Shown: in pieces, positions 17,422-26,188 of the stretch
Numbering within the stretch: the stretch's first letter is position 1
Layout: each line of letters starts with the position of its first letter
Source: Oscillatoria sp. HE19RPO
GTDB lineage: Bacteria > Cyanobacteriota > Cyanobacteriia > Cyanobacteriales > Laspinemataceae
Assembly: GCF_024220515.1 (NCBI RefSeq)
Contig: NZ_JAMXOT010000292.1
Span: 1-45,393 of the forward strand
DNA: 45,393 nt
Direction: 5' to 3'
Notes under the pieces: generated by a model
The model's database searches: none
What the model was told of the DNA's origin: nothing
What the model saw: only the letters and a program-made list of their open reading frames with translations
Translations under genes and position numbers: made by a program

Positions 17422-17527
17422 CACTCCGGTCCCCCCCCTTACCAAGGGGGGGCTAGGAGGGGTCCCCCAATCCCCGGGGATCAAGAGGACCCCACCCTAA
17501 CCCGGACCAAGACATCGGTCCGGGGAC
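17422..17527. repeat. GC-rich inverted-repeat block upstream of zwf
   Basis: CCCCCCCTTACCAAGGGGGG forms a tight hairpin. It is followed by further complementary GC-rich runs (GGGGTCCCCC, ATCCCCGGGGAT) and CCCGGACC/GGTCCGGG around 17500-17525. It resembles the degenerate intergenic repeats of this genome. It lies in the tal-zwf gap, before the zwf leader. Confidence 0.6.
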
Positions 17528-17621
17528 AAGAGGCAGCCCTAGAGCAGAACCGATTGATCTGTCAAGTTTAATCTCGGTTCTAAATGTCTGTGTCCTAACC
17601 TCTAACTTCTTTTCAAACCAG

Positions 17622-19151
17622 ATGGTAACGCTATTAGAAAACCCCCTGCGCGTGGGACTCCAACAAGATCGGATTCCCGAACCGCAGATTTTGATTATTT
17701 TCGGGGCCTCCGGTGACCTCACCCAGAGAAAACTCGTTCCGGCAATCTATCAGATGAAGCTGGAGCGCAAATTGCCTCCGGAACTGACAATTGTCGGCGT
17801 CTCCCGCAGTAAATGGAGTCATGAGTTTTTCCGAGATCATTGCCGCCAAGGCGTCGAAGAATTTGGCAATGGGATTGGTTCAGAAGCGCTCTGGGAAGAC
17901 TTTGCGAACGGACTGTTCTATTGTCCAGGCGATATAGACAAATCAGAAAGCTACCAGAAACTCAAAGCCTTTCTGAGTGAACTCGATGAAAAACGTGGGA
18001 CTCGGGAGAACCGGGTGTTTTACCTGAGTGTGGCACCGCGCTTTTTCGCGGAAGCGATCGAGCAACTCGGTGAGGCGGGAATGCTAGGCGATCGCGAGAA
18101 ACAACGCCTCGTCATTGAAAAACCCTTTGGTCACGATCTGGGTACGGCGCAAATCCTCAACCAAGTCGTCCAAAAAGTCTGCTCAGAAAAGCAGGTTTAC
18201 CGGATTGACCATTACTTAGGCAAGGAAACTGTCCAGAATTTGCTGGTATTTCGCTTTGCCAATGCCATTTTTGAACCCCTGTGGAATCGTCAGTTTGTCG
18301 AGTGCGTTCAAATCACCGTGGCCGAAACCGTGGGTTTAGAAGGACGCGCTGGGTATTATGAATCATCAGGCGCGCTGCGGGATATGGTGCAAAACCACCT
18401 GATGCAACTGTTTACCCTGACGGCAATGGAACCTCCCAACTCCCTCGATGCCGATAGTATCCGCAATGAGAAGGTGAAAGTCCTAGAAGCGACTCACCTG
18501 GCGGATATTGAAAATCTGGACCTTTCCGCTACTCGGGGTCAGTACACTTCCGGATGGATGAAAGGAAAGCAGGTTCCAGGGTATCGCGAAGAGGAAGGGG
18601 TTGACGAGAACTCCACGACGCCAACTTATGCCGCGCTCAAGCTGTATATCGATAACTGGCGCTGGAAAGGGGTGCCGTTTTACATGAGAACCGCCAAACG
18701 GATGCCGAAAAAGGTCACCGAAATTGCGATTCAGTTCCGGGAAGTCCCCTTTTTGATGTTCCAATCTGCGGCAAAACAGGCGAATCCCAATGTGTTGGCG
18801 ATGCGGATTCAGCCGAATGAGGGGATTTCGATGCGCTTTGAGGTGAAAACCCCGGGGAACTCCTTAAGAACGCGATCGGTGGATATGGATTTCCGCTACG
18901 ATACCACCTTCGGTCAGGCAAACACCGATGCCTACAGTCGGCTGTTGATAGACTGTATGTTAGGGGACCAAACCCTGTTTACCCGGGGGGATGAGGTGGA
19001 GGAGTCTTGGCGTGTCCTAACTCCCCTGCTGCAAGTTTGGGATGCTCCTTCCGATCCCAAGGCGATCGCCCTTTATGAAGCCGGGACATGGGGGCCTGTG
19101 GAAGCAGAAATGCTGCTCAATCGTAACGATCACCGCTGGCGCAGGTTGTAA
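17622..19151 (+). CDS. zwf: Glucose-6-phosphate 1-dehydrogenase
   Basis: A 509-residue enzyme catalysing the NADP-dependent first step of the oxidative pentose phosphate pathway. The coenzyme motif [11 protein letters not shown] is at residues 28-38 and the active-site signature RIDHYLGKE at 194-202. [12 protein letters not shown] and [12 protein letters not shown] are further family blocks. Length and collinearity are normal. In cyanobacteria this enzyme is redox-controlled through its partner OpcA, whose gene follows after 131 bases. The ATG at 17622 lacks a strong Shine-Dalgarno, but no better start is seen. Confidence 0.96.
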   Translation: MVTLLENPLRVGLQQDRIPEPQILIIFGASGDLTQRKLVPAIYQMKLERKLPPELTIVGVSRSKWSHEFFRDHCRQGVEEFGNGIGSEALWEDFANGLFYCPGDIDKSESYQKLKAFLSELDEKRGTRENRVFYLSVAPRFFAEAIEQLGEAGMLGDREKQRLVIEKPFGHDLGTAQILNQVVQKVCSEKQVYRIDHYLGKETVQNLLVFRFANAIFEPLWNRQFVECVQITVAETVGLEGRAGYYESSGALRDMVQNHLMQLFTLTAMEPPNSLDADSIRNEKVKVLEATHLADIENLDLSATRGQYTSGWMKGKQVPGYREEEGVDENSTTPTYAALKLYIDNWRWKGVPFYMRTAKRMPKKVTEIAIQFREVPFLMFQSAAKQANPNVLAMRIQPNEGISMRFEVKTPGNSLRTRSVDMDFRYDTTFGQANTDAYSRLLIDCMLGDQTLFTRGDEVEESWRVLTPLLQVWDAPSDPKAIALYEAGTWGPVEAEMLLNRNDHRWRRL

Positions 19152-19156
19152 CCTTC

Positions 19157-19183
19157 GGAAGGATGAAGGATGAAGGATGAAGA
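19157..19183. repeat. GGATGAA heptamer repeat in the zwf-opcA gap
   Basis: Three tandem GGATGAA heptamers just after the zwf stop. Further copies of CATCC occur in inverted orientation about 40 bases downstream. A minor member of the heptamer class seen elsewhere in the window. Confidence 0.6.
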
Positions 19184-19282
19184 GGGAACCTGGAACCGGA
19201 CATCCAACAGTGCAATCCAAACCCTCATCCCTCATCCTTGCCGCTCAACAATCACTACTCAACACTCAACAATTAAATTAAT

Positions 19283-20611
19283 ATGGCTACTCCAATTGTT
19301 GCGCTCCAACAACCGAAAGATATTTCCCTTGATGAGATTGAGTCAGAATTGGGTCGAATCTGGCTCTCGGAAAGTGGCGGCAGGGCTTCTAGTATTGCCA
19401 CCCGTGCGGCAACCTTTAGTATGGTGGTCTATGAACCCGAAGAATTCCAGCAGTTGCTAGGGGCTTTGGGCTTTTATGAAGGGCCCATTGATGGGATTTA
19501 TGGAACCCTAACCAAGGAAGCGGTTCAGGAAGCTCAAATCGCTTACGGAATCAGAGTAACCGGGCGCATTGACCCAGAAACCCTGATCCGGCTGCGGGAA
19601 GAGTATGATAAGATGCCACCCGATCGCCAGAAAGTCACCAATCCCAATGCCCGAGGGTTCAGCATCAGCGAGGCGATCGCCGCCCAAAATCCCTGCCGCA
19701 TTATCACCCTGTGTCCCGTCCTGGGTGAAGATGAGGGGGTCACGGCGCAAGTTTCCGCCTATTGTCCCATCCAAAAAGGCAACTCCAGCCGCTTAATTTG
19801 TTGTGAGTACATCACCTTACGCGGCACCAAGCAAGCGCTGCAACGAGTCGGGGATTTGGTGGTGTCGCTGATGATTCCGTCATTGCCAAAATTTGTCTGG
19901 TGGAAGGCAACCCCCAATCCGGAACAGGAGTTGTTCCAAAAGCTCTCGGAATCCTGCAATTGCATGATTATGGACTCGTCTTACTTTAGTGACCCCGAGT
20001 CCGAGTTTCTGAAGATGCAAAAGCTGATCGATGAAGAAACTTATATGGCGGACTTGAACTGGCACCGCCTCACCTCCTGGCAGGAGTTGGCTGCTGCCGC
20101 TTTTGACCCCCCGGAACGTCGCGCTTCCCTAATAGAACTCGATCGCGTTACGATTGACTATGAAAAGGGAAATGCCTCTCAAGCGCTGATGTTCCTGGGT
20201 TGGCTCGCTTCTCGCCTCGGTTGGAAACCTTTGTCTTATCACGAAGAAGGCGGCGATTATGATATTCGCCGAGTTTCCTTCAAAGGTCCAGGCGATCGCA
20301 CGGTAGAAGCCGAGTTAGCCGCCATTCCCACAGCAGATTGGGGTGAAATTAATGGGGATATGGTCGGATTGCGTCTCACTTCTACTAATAGTGAGGCGAA
20401 TTGCTGCACGATTCTCTGTTCTGAAACCACCGGCTGTATGCGGATGGAGTCTGGCGGAAGCGCTCAAAACTGTCGCACGGAACAGGTGACGCCGTTAACA
20501 GACCAAAAGGCGGAATACCTCCTGGGACAACAGTTACAGCGCTGGGGTCGCGATATGCTTTATGAAGAAAGTCTGTCGGTGACCACCGAGATTCTCAAGT
20601 TACGTCAGTAA
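19283..20611 (+). CDS. opcA: Glucose-6-phosphate dehydrogenase assembly protein OpcA, with peptidoglycan-binding-like domain
   Basis: A 442-residue OpcA, the cyanobacterial protein that activates or assembles G6PDH and links it to thioredoxin-dependent redox control. Residues 1-50 belong to the OpcA N-terminus (ISLDEIESELGRIWLSE). Residues 54-105 form a peptidoglycan_binding_1-like unit (FQQLLGALGFYEGPIDGIYG, then a TGRIDPETLIRL tail). From about 130 onward is the conserved OpcA body with many cysteines (NPCRIITLCP, RLICCEYITL, SCNCMIMDSSYF, ANCCTILCSETTGCM). The inserted wall-binding-type domain in a cytoplasmic protein is a known but odd cyanobacterial feature. It directly follows zwf, consistent with coexpression. 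Confidence 0.93.
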   Translation: MATPIVALQQPKDISLDEIESELGRIWLSESGGRASSIATRAATFSMVVYEPEEFQQLLGALGFYEGPIDGIYGTLTKEAVQEAQIAYGIRVTGRIDPETLIRLREEYDKMPPDRQKVTNPNARGFSISEAIAAQNPCRIITLCPVLGEDEGVTAQVSAYCPIQKGNSSRLICCEYITLRGTKQALQRVGDLVVSLMIPSLPKFVWWKATPNPEQELFQKLSESCNCMIMDSSYFSDPESEFLKMQKLIDEETYMADLNWHRLTSWQELAAAAFDPPERRASLIELDRVTIDYEKGNASQALMFLGWLASRLGWKPLSYHEEGGDYDIRRVSFKGPGDRTVEAELAAIPTADWGEINGDMVGLRLTSTNSEANCCTILCSETTGCMRMESGGSAQNCRTEQVTPLTDQKAEYLLGQQLQRWGRDMLYEESLSVTTEILKLRQ

Positions 20612-20632
20612 TCTCGTTAGTAATCTCATTAA

Positions 20633-20704
20633 AATGTAGAGGCGATTCGCGAATCGCCTCTACATTATTTTAGGGTGTGTTTTCAAAATCTGCGTAAGTC
20701 CTGT
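20633..20704. repeat. Partial MITE-like element with 30-bp palindrome core
   Basis: The palindrome TGTAGAGGCGATTCG plus its reverse complement (20635-20664) extends to 34 bp with AA/TT flanks. On the right it continues to TCTGCGTAAGTCCTGT, ending at 20704, which is the terminal repeat of the 102-bp elements at 32329 and 34487. The left half is missing. Its position 24 bases after the opcA stop lets it act as a terminator-like hairpin. Confidence 0.85.
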
Positions 20705-20738
20705 TTGGAAGAAGGCGATCGCCCCCTCTTTTTTTCCA

Positions 20739-21560
20739 CTACAACTGTTCGGGGTCAACTCCCATTTCTCGTAATTTTGCCGCAAGGCGATCGGCCTTGG
20801 ATTGAGCCGATTCAGCTTGCTGTTGAGCCAATTCAGCTTGCTGTTGAGCCGATTCCGCTTGCTGTTGAGCCAATTCAGCTTGCTGTTGTGCCAATTCCGC
20901 TTGCTGTTGTGCTGCTTCGTTCGGTAACAAAGCTAACGTTCCATCGGGATGATAAAAGCGTAACCAAGTAGTAGAAACTTGCGTTAAAGTTCCTTCCCAA
21001 TTTCCCAGCCATGCCCCTAAAGTTTCGCACCATAACCACCCCCGTTGATCGGGTTCAAGGGGTTGATACTTGTGATTAGCATCCAAGTGCCAACCTTGCA
21101 AAGAATTGGGATTATAGGGGTCATAAACGAAATAATCCCGAGTTCGGAATACCCGTTCATAGAGGTCTTTTTTCGGTCCTAGGTCAATTTTTCGGGTACT
21201 GGGGGAGGTTAGTTCTACAATCACATCGGGATAACGACCCTCTTCCTCCCAAACGACCCATCCCGGGCGATCGCCTGGTTCTACATCCAAAACTGCAAAG
21301 AAATCTGGCCCTCTGAAATCTCGATTTTTGGCTTGTTTACTGCTGTAATAAATAAACATATTCCCGCCCATAAAATAATCAGTGCGGTCCGGCAATAGGG
21401 CAGGCACTGCGTCAATCAGGGCATTCATGGCAATGCGGTGTCGATTACTTTCCAAGGGTTTTCCGTCATCAAAAATCAGGTCCGTAGGAGGCATGGGCGG
21501 TTCCCACTCGGCTGCCTCTGGGACGGGGTTCATGGTTTCTGCGATCGCCTCGGCAGACAT
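20739..21560 (-). CDS. Uma2-family endonuclease-like protein with heptad coiled-coil tail
   Basis: A 273-residue Uma2 (DUF820) protein, a PD-(D/E)XK-type family greatly expanded in cyanobacteria with largely unknown biology. The core shows GPDFFAVLDV (Asp86), PDVIVELTSPST (Glu116) and following lysines (Lys124, Lys130), the expected catalytic arrangement. YFVYDPYN is another family block. Residues 216-258 are heptads of the form AELAQQQ/AESAQQQ, predicted to be coiled coil and encoded by near-identical 21-bp repeats. Many cyanobacterial Uma2 proteins end in a similar helical tail. The ATG follows GGAG nine bases upstream. It is a single gene, convergent with opcA. Confidence 0.85.
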   Translation of the reverse strand: MSAEAIAETMNPVPEAAEWEPPMPPTDLIFDDGKPLESNRHRIAMNALIDAVPALLPDRTDYFMGGNMFIYYSSKQAKNRDFRGPDFFAVLDVEPGDRPGWVVWEEEGRYPDVIVELTSPSTRKIDLGPKKDLYERVFRTRDYFVYDPYNPNSLQGWHLDANHKYQPLEPDQRGWLWCETLGAWLGNWEGTLTQVSTTWLRFYHPDGTLALLPNEAAQQQAELAQQQAELAQQQAESAQQQAELAQQQAESAQSKADRLAAKLREMGVDPEQL

Positions 21561-21742
21561 GGCACTCTACTCCATTGAATTGCTAATTGTATTGTAACTT
21601 AATTCGATAAAAATTCACCTGCCCCTTCCTCAAGTTATGTTGTCTTGGGATGAGACATGAATCGCCTCAGCCTTAAGCGCAAAGTAGGGTATAGTAAAAT
21701 TTATCCAATGACATAAGACAAAGGACCAATGACAAAGAAACA

Positions 21743-23275
21743 ATGACTACAATAATTGCCGGAGAAAGAAGCGGCGTTGGCAAAACAACGATAACTTTAG
21801 CAATTTTAGCCTATCTGCAACGACAAGGTTTAAAGGTGCAATCTTTTAAGGTTGGACCGGATTATATTGACCCGATGTTTCATCACTATGTCACGGGTCG
21901 GCCTTGTCGCAATTTAGATCCGGTTTTAACTTCCCCGGAATACGTTCAAGACTGTTTTAATCGCCATTCGCAATTGGCTGAATTTTCCCTAATTGAAGGG
22001 GTGATGGGACTGTTTGATGGGGTGCAACCAGCCCCCCTGTTGATGGAATCGTCTCCTTTATTTTTTCTCGGGGATTTTGCCAGTACCGCCCATATTGCCC
22101 GGTTATTGCAATTGCCGGTTATATTAGTTTTGGATTGCAGTCGGTTGTCCAGTTCGATCGCTGCGATCGCCCAAGGATATCGAACATTAGATCCTCGGGT
22201 AAACATTGCCGGGGTTATCCTCAATCGCGTAGGTAGCGATCGCCATTTAGAATTGCTGCAAGATGCCTTAGCAACGATTCAAATGCCAATTTTAGGGGTG
22301 TGGCGGCGACAGGATCACATTACTATTCCCGATCGCCATCTCGGACTCATTCCCACTGCCGAATTCCCCCAACTGGATGCGTTAATCGATCGCCTTGCAC
22401 ATCTGGCTGAAACTTGCTTTGATTGGGAACAGCTATTCCCCCTGTTGAAATCCCCTCCGGCAACGGCGGTAAAACCCTTAGAACTTCCCCCTGAACCCGA
22501 TATCTGTAGAGGCGATTCGCGAATCGCCTCTACACAGAGGGTTGCCTTGGAAAATCTGCGGAAATCCTCACCCCTAGAAATTCCCAATTGGGACGGGTTT
22601 AAATCGAAAATTCCCGTGGCGATCGCCCAAGATAGCGCCTTTAATTTCTATTATCAAGATAATATAGACTCCCTCGAATCCCTCGGTGCAGAATTAGTCC
22701 CCTGGAGTCCTCTTAAGGATGCCGTCTTGCCGGAGGGAGTCCAGGGATTATATTTAGGCGGGGGATTCCCAGAAATCTTTGCTGAAACCCTTGCTGCAAA
22801 TACCTCCGTATTGCGATCGGTTTATCAGGCAGTCGCGTCAGGGATGCCGACTTATGCTGAATGTGGCGGTTTGATGTATTTATGTCAGAATTTACTTGAT
22901 TTTACTGGGAAATCCTGGCCAATGGTCGGTATTTTTCCCCCGAATGCCGTCATGGGTTCCCGCCTCAGTTTGGGATATCGCCTTGCCAAAACCCTCCAAG
23001 ACACCCCCTTATTCCGGACTGGGGAAACCGTCTGGGGTCATGAGTTCCATCGATCGCACCTCACCGCAGAACCCGCTTCCCCCTTGTTTCAACTCCAGGG
23101 ATTCCACCGGAACTTCCCCGTGACTCCGGAAGGATGGGGATCTTTTCCCCAAATTGCCACCCCGGCGATTCATGCCTCTTATCTTCATCTTCATTGGGGG
23201 GGACAGTGGCAGATTCCTCAGCGATTTTTACGCCGTTGTCAGAATTTTGACCCGGGATTCAAGAGTTTTTTGTAA
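21743..23275 (+). CDS. cobB: Cobyrinate a,c-diamide synthase (CobB/CbiA)
   Basis: A 510-residue amidotransferase of B12 synthesis. It uses ATP and glutamine to amidate carboxylates a and c of cobyrinic acid or its cobalt form. The N-terminal P-loop domain has AGERSGVGKTT (residues 6-16) and KVGPDYIDP. The C-terminal class I glutaminase domain has LGGGFPEIFA and the nucleophile Cys374 in AECGGLMYL. Residues 255-264 (CRGDSRIAST) are encoded by a 30-bp copy of the dispersed palindrome, inserted in phase in the interdomain linker. The protein is longer than usual, partly for this reason. The start ATG lies at the end of a heptamer-type repeat, without a Shine-Dalgarno. Confidence 0.93.
   Translation: MTTIIAGERSGVGKTTITLAILAYLQRQGLKVQSFKVGPDYIDPMFHHYVTGRPCRNLDPVLTSPEYVQDCFNRHSQLAEFSLIEGVMGLFDGVQPAPLLMESSPLFFLGDFASTAHIARLLQLPVILVLDCSRLSSSIAAIAQGYRTLDPRVNIAGVILNRVGSDRHLELLQDALATIQMPILGVWRRQDHITIPDRHLGLIPTAEFPQLDALIDRLAHLAETCFDWEQLFPLLKSPPATAVKPLELPPEPDICRGDSRIASTQRVALENLRKSSPLEIPNWDGFKSKIPVAIAQDSAFNFYYQDNIDSLESLGAELVPWSPLKDAVLPEGVQGLYLGGGFPEIFAETLAANTSVLRSVYQAVASGMPTYAECGGLMYLCQNLLDFTGKSWPMVGIFPPNAVMGSRLSLGYRLAKTLQDTPLFRTGETVWGHEFHRSHLTAEPASPLFQLQGFHRNFPVTPEGWGSFPQIATPAIHASYLHLHWGGQWQIPQRFLRRCQNFDPGFKSFL
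22505..22534. repeat. 30-bp dispersed palindrome inside cobB
   Basis: TGTAGAGGCGATTCG followed by its exact reverse complement. It is identical to the core of the repeats at 20635, 34523 and (one mismatch) 32365. It is codon-phased and adds ten residues without a stop. The MITE flanks are absent here. Confidence 0.95.
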
Positions 23276-23359
23276 ACTTTTGTAAAAACTACTTGTAGGT
23301 TCAAAAAGGGTATGCTACTTTCATACTAGACACGGAAAAAAAGCAGTAAGGAGAAGAAA

Positions 23360-23575
23360 GATTTAAGGATTCGTTGGTTCCAATGGCCGCGTGTCTCCTG
23401 TCTTGAGAACCGATGTGCGGCGAGGCCCACAAGGGTGAAGCTGCGGAAATTGTAAACCCTAGTAAGCAATTGTCAATCGTCTAAAACCTTTCGTCTTTTT
23501 TGCTATATATTTTGAAGAACCAGTCATTCCGTAAATAGGGTCTAGTCTTGTGACTAGGCCCTTACTGTTTTTGGC
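23360..23575 (+). ncRNA. Candidate small RNA with pseudoknot and terminator
   Basis: In the 708-base gap after cobB, GGTTC (23376-23380) can pair with GAACC (23407-23411). GCCGC (23386-23390) can pair with GCGGC (23417-23421). The order is interleaved, giving an H-type pseudoknot. A GCCCACAAGGGT hairpin follows. The stretch ends in AGGGTCTAGTC (23537-23547) pairing with GACTAGGCCCT (23552-23562), then TACTGTTTTT. It contains no long ORF. The exact 5' end and identity are unknown, and I could not match it to a named RNA family. Confidence 0.35.
23537..23575 (+). terminator. Terminator-like hairpin after the candidate RNA
   Basis: An 11-bp stem with one G-U pair and a TTGT loop, followed by TACTGTTTTT. 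It lies 262 bases after the cobB stop, so it ends either a long cobB 3' UTR or a separate RNA. Confidence 0.6.
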
Positions 23576-23583
23576 GCAAGTAG

Positions 23584-23983
23584 CAGGCAGCAACTCGGCT
23601 TAAATTGCCAAGAAATATCCCAAATAAGAATAAAATCCAAAATAATTGGCCTGCATCGAACAGTCCATCCCTTGGCAGAAGACCACAGAGCAAGTAGAGT
23701 GTAGGTACATCTCAGTGCGGGTGCATCTGAAAGCCGAGAATCTCCTCAGAACAGAGGTAATGCTAGAACCGGAAAAATTTTCATCATAGCTTTGCCGGTT
23801 CTCCTGATTTGCCATGACCCACCTTGTCACCCTTTTCTCGAAACTAATAGAGAATTTGTCGGAGTGGTCATGATTGAAAACCCCTCTTTTCGATCCGTGT
23901 GCATAAATCATCAGGAACAAACGCGGATCTTGCGATACATTAAGCTCAACTCGATCCACCTGGATTTCATCAGCTCATTAGCG
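23584..23983. other. Upstream region of the TpsB gene
   Basis: No gene is seen. AGAACCGG (23765-23772) and CCGGTTCT (23795-23802) form an 8-bp stem with a 22-base loop. The TpsB frame is open across 23792-23983 from a TTG, but the residues there do not resemble a TpsB leader. Confidence 0.4.
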
Positions 23984-25852
23984 ATGCCAACCATTAACCT
24001 GCCTCAACATCCGCAATCCGACCAAAGTCAGAACGAGTCCTCGTCTTTCACCGGATCTGGGTTTGCCCGGGAACCCCGGGAAAGCCCCGATGAGTCCCGC
24101 AAAACCACCCGCTTAATTCGGTTTACCCTAACCTTGTTATTACTCCTAGGTGGGAATGGGGGTGCAGTTTTGGCACAAACGACCAATCCGGGAACCCTCA
24201 CGGATCCGTCTCGAATTCCCAATCCCCTGCCACCGGGTAGCCCCCAATTACCGGAACGCCCTCCGTTGCTACCCCCTCCGGAAGAACTCCTCCAACCCCC
24301 GACTGCGGATCCGGCTGCGCCCCCATTGCAAGTAGACCCCACGGGAGAAATTCCTGGTGCAATTGAGGTGCAACGGTTTGAGGTATTCGATAGTACCGTA
24401 TTCAGTAACGAAATCTGGGCGGAGATTTTAGCCCCATTTACGGACCGGCCCCTGTCCTTTGCGGAACTGTTGCAAGCGCGAACTGCGGTGACTCAACGGT
24501 ACACTCAGGAGGGATATATTACCTCTGGGGCGTTAATTCCCCCTCAAACTCTAGAAGATGGGGTGGTGCGGATTCAGGTGGTGGAAGGAGGATTAGAAGA
24601 AATTAATGTGACGGGGAATCAGCGGTTGAGTCCCAATTATATTAGTTCTCGATTGGCGATCGCCACGGAAAAACCCGTCAATATTGACCAACTCCTGGAT
24701 GCCTTGCGCCTGTTACAACTGGACCCCCGGATTGAAAATATCTCCGCAGAACTCGCCGCAGGGTCTCGTCCGGGTCAAAATGTCCTGGATGTGCGGATTA
24801 CGGAAGCATCGGCATTTGGTAGTGAGTTCGTTTTAGATAATGGGCGATCGCCCAGTGTGGGCAGCTTCCGCCAGCAAGGAACTGTTTACCACCGCAACTT
24901 ATTCGGGTTTGGGGATACCCTGAATTTCTCCTACACCAATACCGAAGGCAGTAATCAGTGGGATGTGGGCTATACCCTGCCGATTAATGCCCGCAATGGG
25001 ACCTTTAGTGTCTCTCACGGTCGCACTCAAAGCGAAATTATTGAACCACCCTTTGATCGCGTAGATATTGAAGCAAAATCTCGCAATACTGAATTTACCT
25101 TACGGCAACCCTTGATCCAAAGTCCCACCCGGGAATTTGCGATGGGATTGACTTTCGCCCGTCGTTCTAGTGAAACCTCTATTTTAGGGGTAAATTTTCC
25201 CCTCTCTCCGGGGGCGAATGATGATGGGGAAACCCGGATTTCCGCCTTCCGGTTCTTTCAAGAATGGACCGCGCGCAGTTCTCGGGAAGTTTTAGCGGCC
25301 CGATCGCAGTTTAATCTCGGGGTGGGTTGGTTTGATGCTACAGTGAATTCTTCCGCCCCGGATAGTCGCTTTTTGAGTTGGCGGGGACAGGGACAGTGGT
25401 TGCGGGTTCTCGGTTCGGAAACCAGCGACCCCCAACGGTCCCCGACTCTATTAGTCCGGGGGGATGTCCAATTGTCATCAGGGTCGTTGCTACCCCTGGA
25501 ACAATTTGGGTTAGGGGGTTTAGAAAGTGTGCGGGGGTATCGCCAAGATGCGCTTTTAACGGATAATGGGGCGATCGCTTCTGCGGAACTCCGGATTCCG
25601 GTGTATCGCCAAAATTGGTTTGGGGTCCAAGTCGTCCCCTTTGTGGATGTGGGCACTGCTTGGAATAGTGGAGATTCAGACAATCCAGACCCCAATACCC
25701 TAGCTTCGGCAGGACTGGGTTTACAGCTAGATTTCGGCGATCGCCTACGCGCCCGCTTAGATTGGGGGTATCCCTTGATAGATAGCCCCTCGGGCGATCG
25801 CACCTGGCAAGAAAATGGCTTTTATTTTTCCATTGTGTCTAACCCGTTTTAA
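23984..25852 (+). CDS. Two-partner secretion outer-membrane transporter (TpsB; ShlB/FhaC/HecB family)
   Basis: A 622-residue Omp85-superfamily transporter that exports a TpsA partner across the outer membrane. From the ATG at 23984 there is a hydrophilic 45-residue head, then a signal-like segment (LTLLLLLGGNGGAVLA, cut after residue 64). A Pro-rich linker follows (residues 75-120). POTRA_2-type domains lie at about residues 126-205 (IEVQRFEVFDST, ending VVRIQVVEG) and 206-280 (INVTGNQRLSPNYISSRL). A beta-barrel then runs to the C-terminus. VRGYRQDALLTDNGA is the conserved barrel (L6) motif and the final residue is Phe. The head before the signal is long; a later start would also be possible. 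The substrate is likely the TpsA encoded next. Confidence 0.9.
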   Translation: MPTINLPQHPQSDQSQNESSSFTGSGFAREPRESPDESRKTTRLIRFTLTLLLLLGGNGGAVLAQTTNPGTLTDPSRIPNPLPPGSPQLPERPPLLPPPEELLQPPTADPAAPPLQVDPTGEIPGAIEVQRFEVFDSTVFSNEIWAEILAPFTDRPLSFAELLQARTAVTQRYTQEGYITSGALIPPQTLEDGVVRIQVVEGGLEEINVTGNQRLSPNYISSRLAIATEKPVNIDQLLDALRLLQLDPRIENISAELAAGSRPGQNVLDVRITEASAFGSEFVLDNGRSPSVGSFRQQGTVYHRNLFGFGDTLNFSYTNTEGSNQWDVGYTLPINARNGTFSVSHGRTQSEIIEPPFDRVDIEAKSRNTEFTLRQPLIQSPTREFAMGLTFARRSSETSILGVNFPLSPGANDDGETRISAFRFFQEWTARSSREVLAARSQFNLGVGWFDATVNSSAPDSRFLSWRGQGQWLRVLGSETSDPQRSPTLLVRGDVQLSSGSLLPLEQFGLGGLESVRGYRQDALLTDNGAIASAELRIPVYRQNWFGVQVVPFVDVGTAWNSGDSDNPDPNTLASAGLGLQLDFGDRLRARLDWGYPLIDSPSGDRTWQENGFYFSIVSNPF

Positions 25853-26188
25853 TCCAAAAAACCCACAACCGGGGAGGGTGCAGCTTTTGCGGACTGGCTT
25901 CCTAGCCCGGAAACACCGATGAAGGGATTTCCCTTGTTTTGCTTCTCCAAACTGGACCGTGAAAAGTTCTGTATAACCCCTCCTGTGTCACTCTACGCGG
26001 CTCAAACTCCAAACCCCTCTATTCTCAAAGTCCCTCTCCTAAGAGGAGAGGGATTTAGGGAGAGGTTCTTAGATTGACCAAGGGCCAATGACCAAGGACC
26101 AAGGACCAATGACCAAGAACCAAGGACCAATGACCAAGAACCAATGACCAATGACCCATTAATTTATCTGACGTTGGAGGAAAAAACT
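25853..26188. repeat. TpsB-TpsA spacer: hairpin and heptamer repeats
   Basis: TCCCTCTCCT (26031-26040) pairs with AGGAGAGGGA (26044-26053) around AAG. From about 26078 to 26155 run roughly eleven heptamers of the GACCAAT/GACCAAG type. The last unit supplies an in-frame ATG (26144) that is not the likely start of the next gene. GGAGG at 26176-26180 is the true Shine-Dalgarno. Confidence 0.85.

Noticed and set aside
20675-20971. 98-codon ORF with VEPIQLA repeats
   Set aside because: It is antisense to the heptad-repeat tail of the Uma2 gene, whose frame has family motifs and a Shine-Dalgarno.
26144-26188. Start of TpsA at 26144
   Set aside because: That ATG comes from the last heptamer repeat; GGAGG eight bases before 26189 marks the true start.
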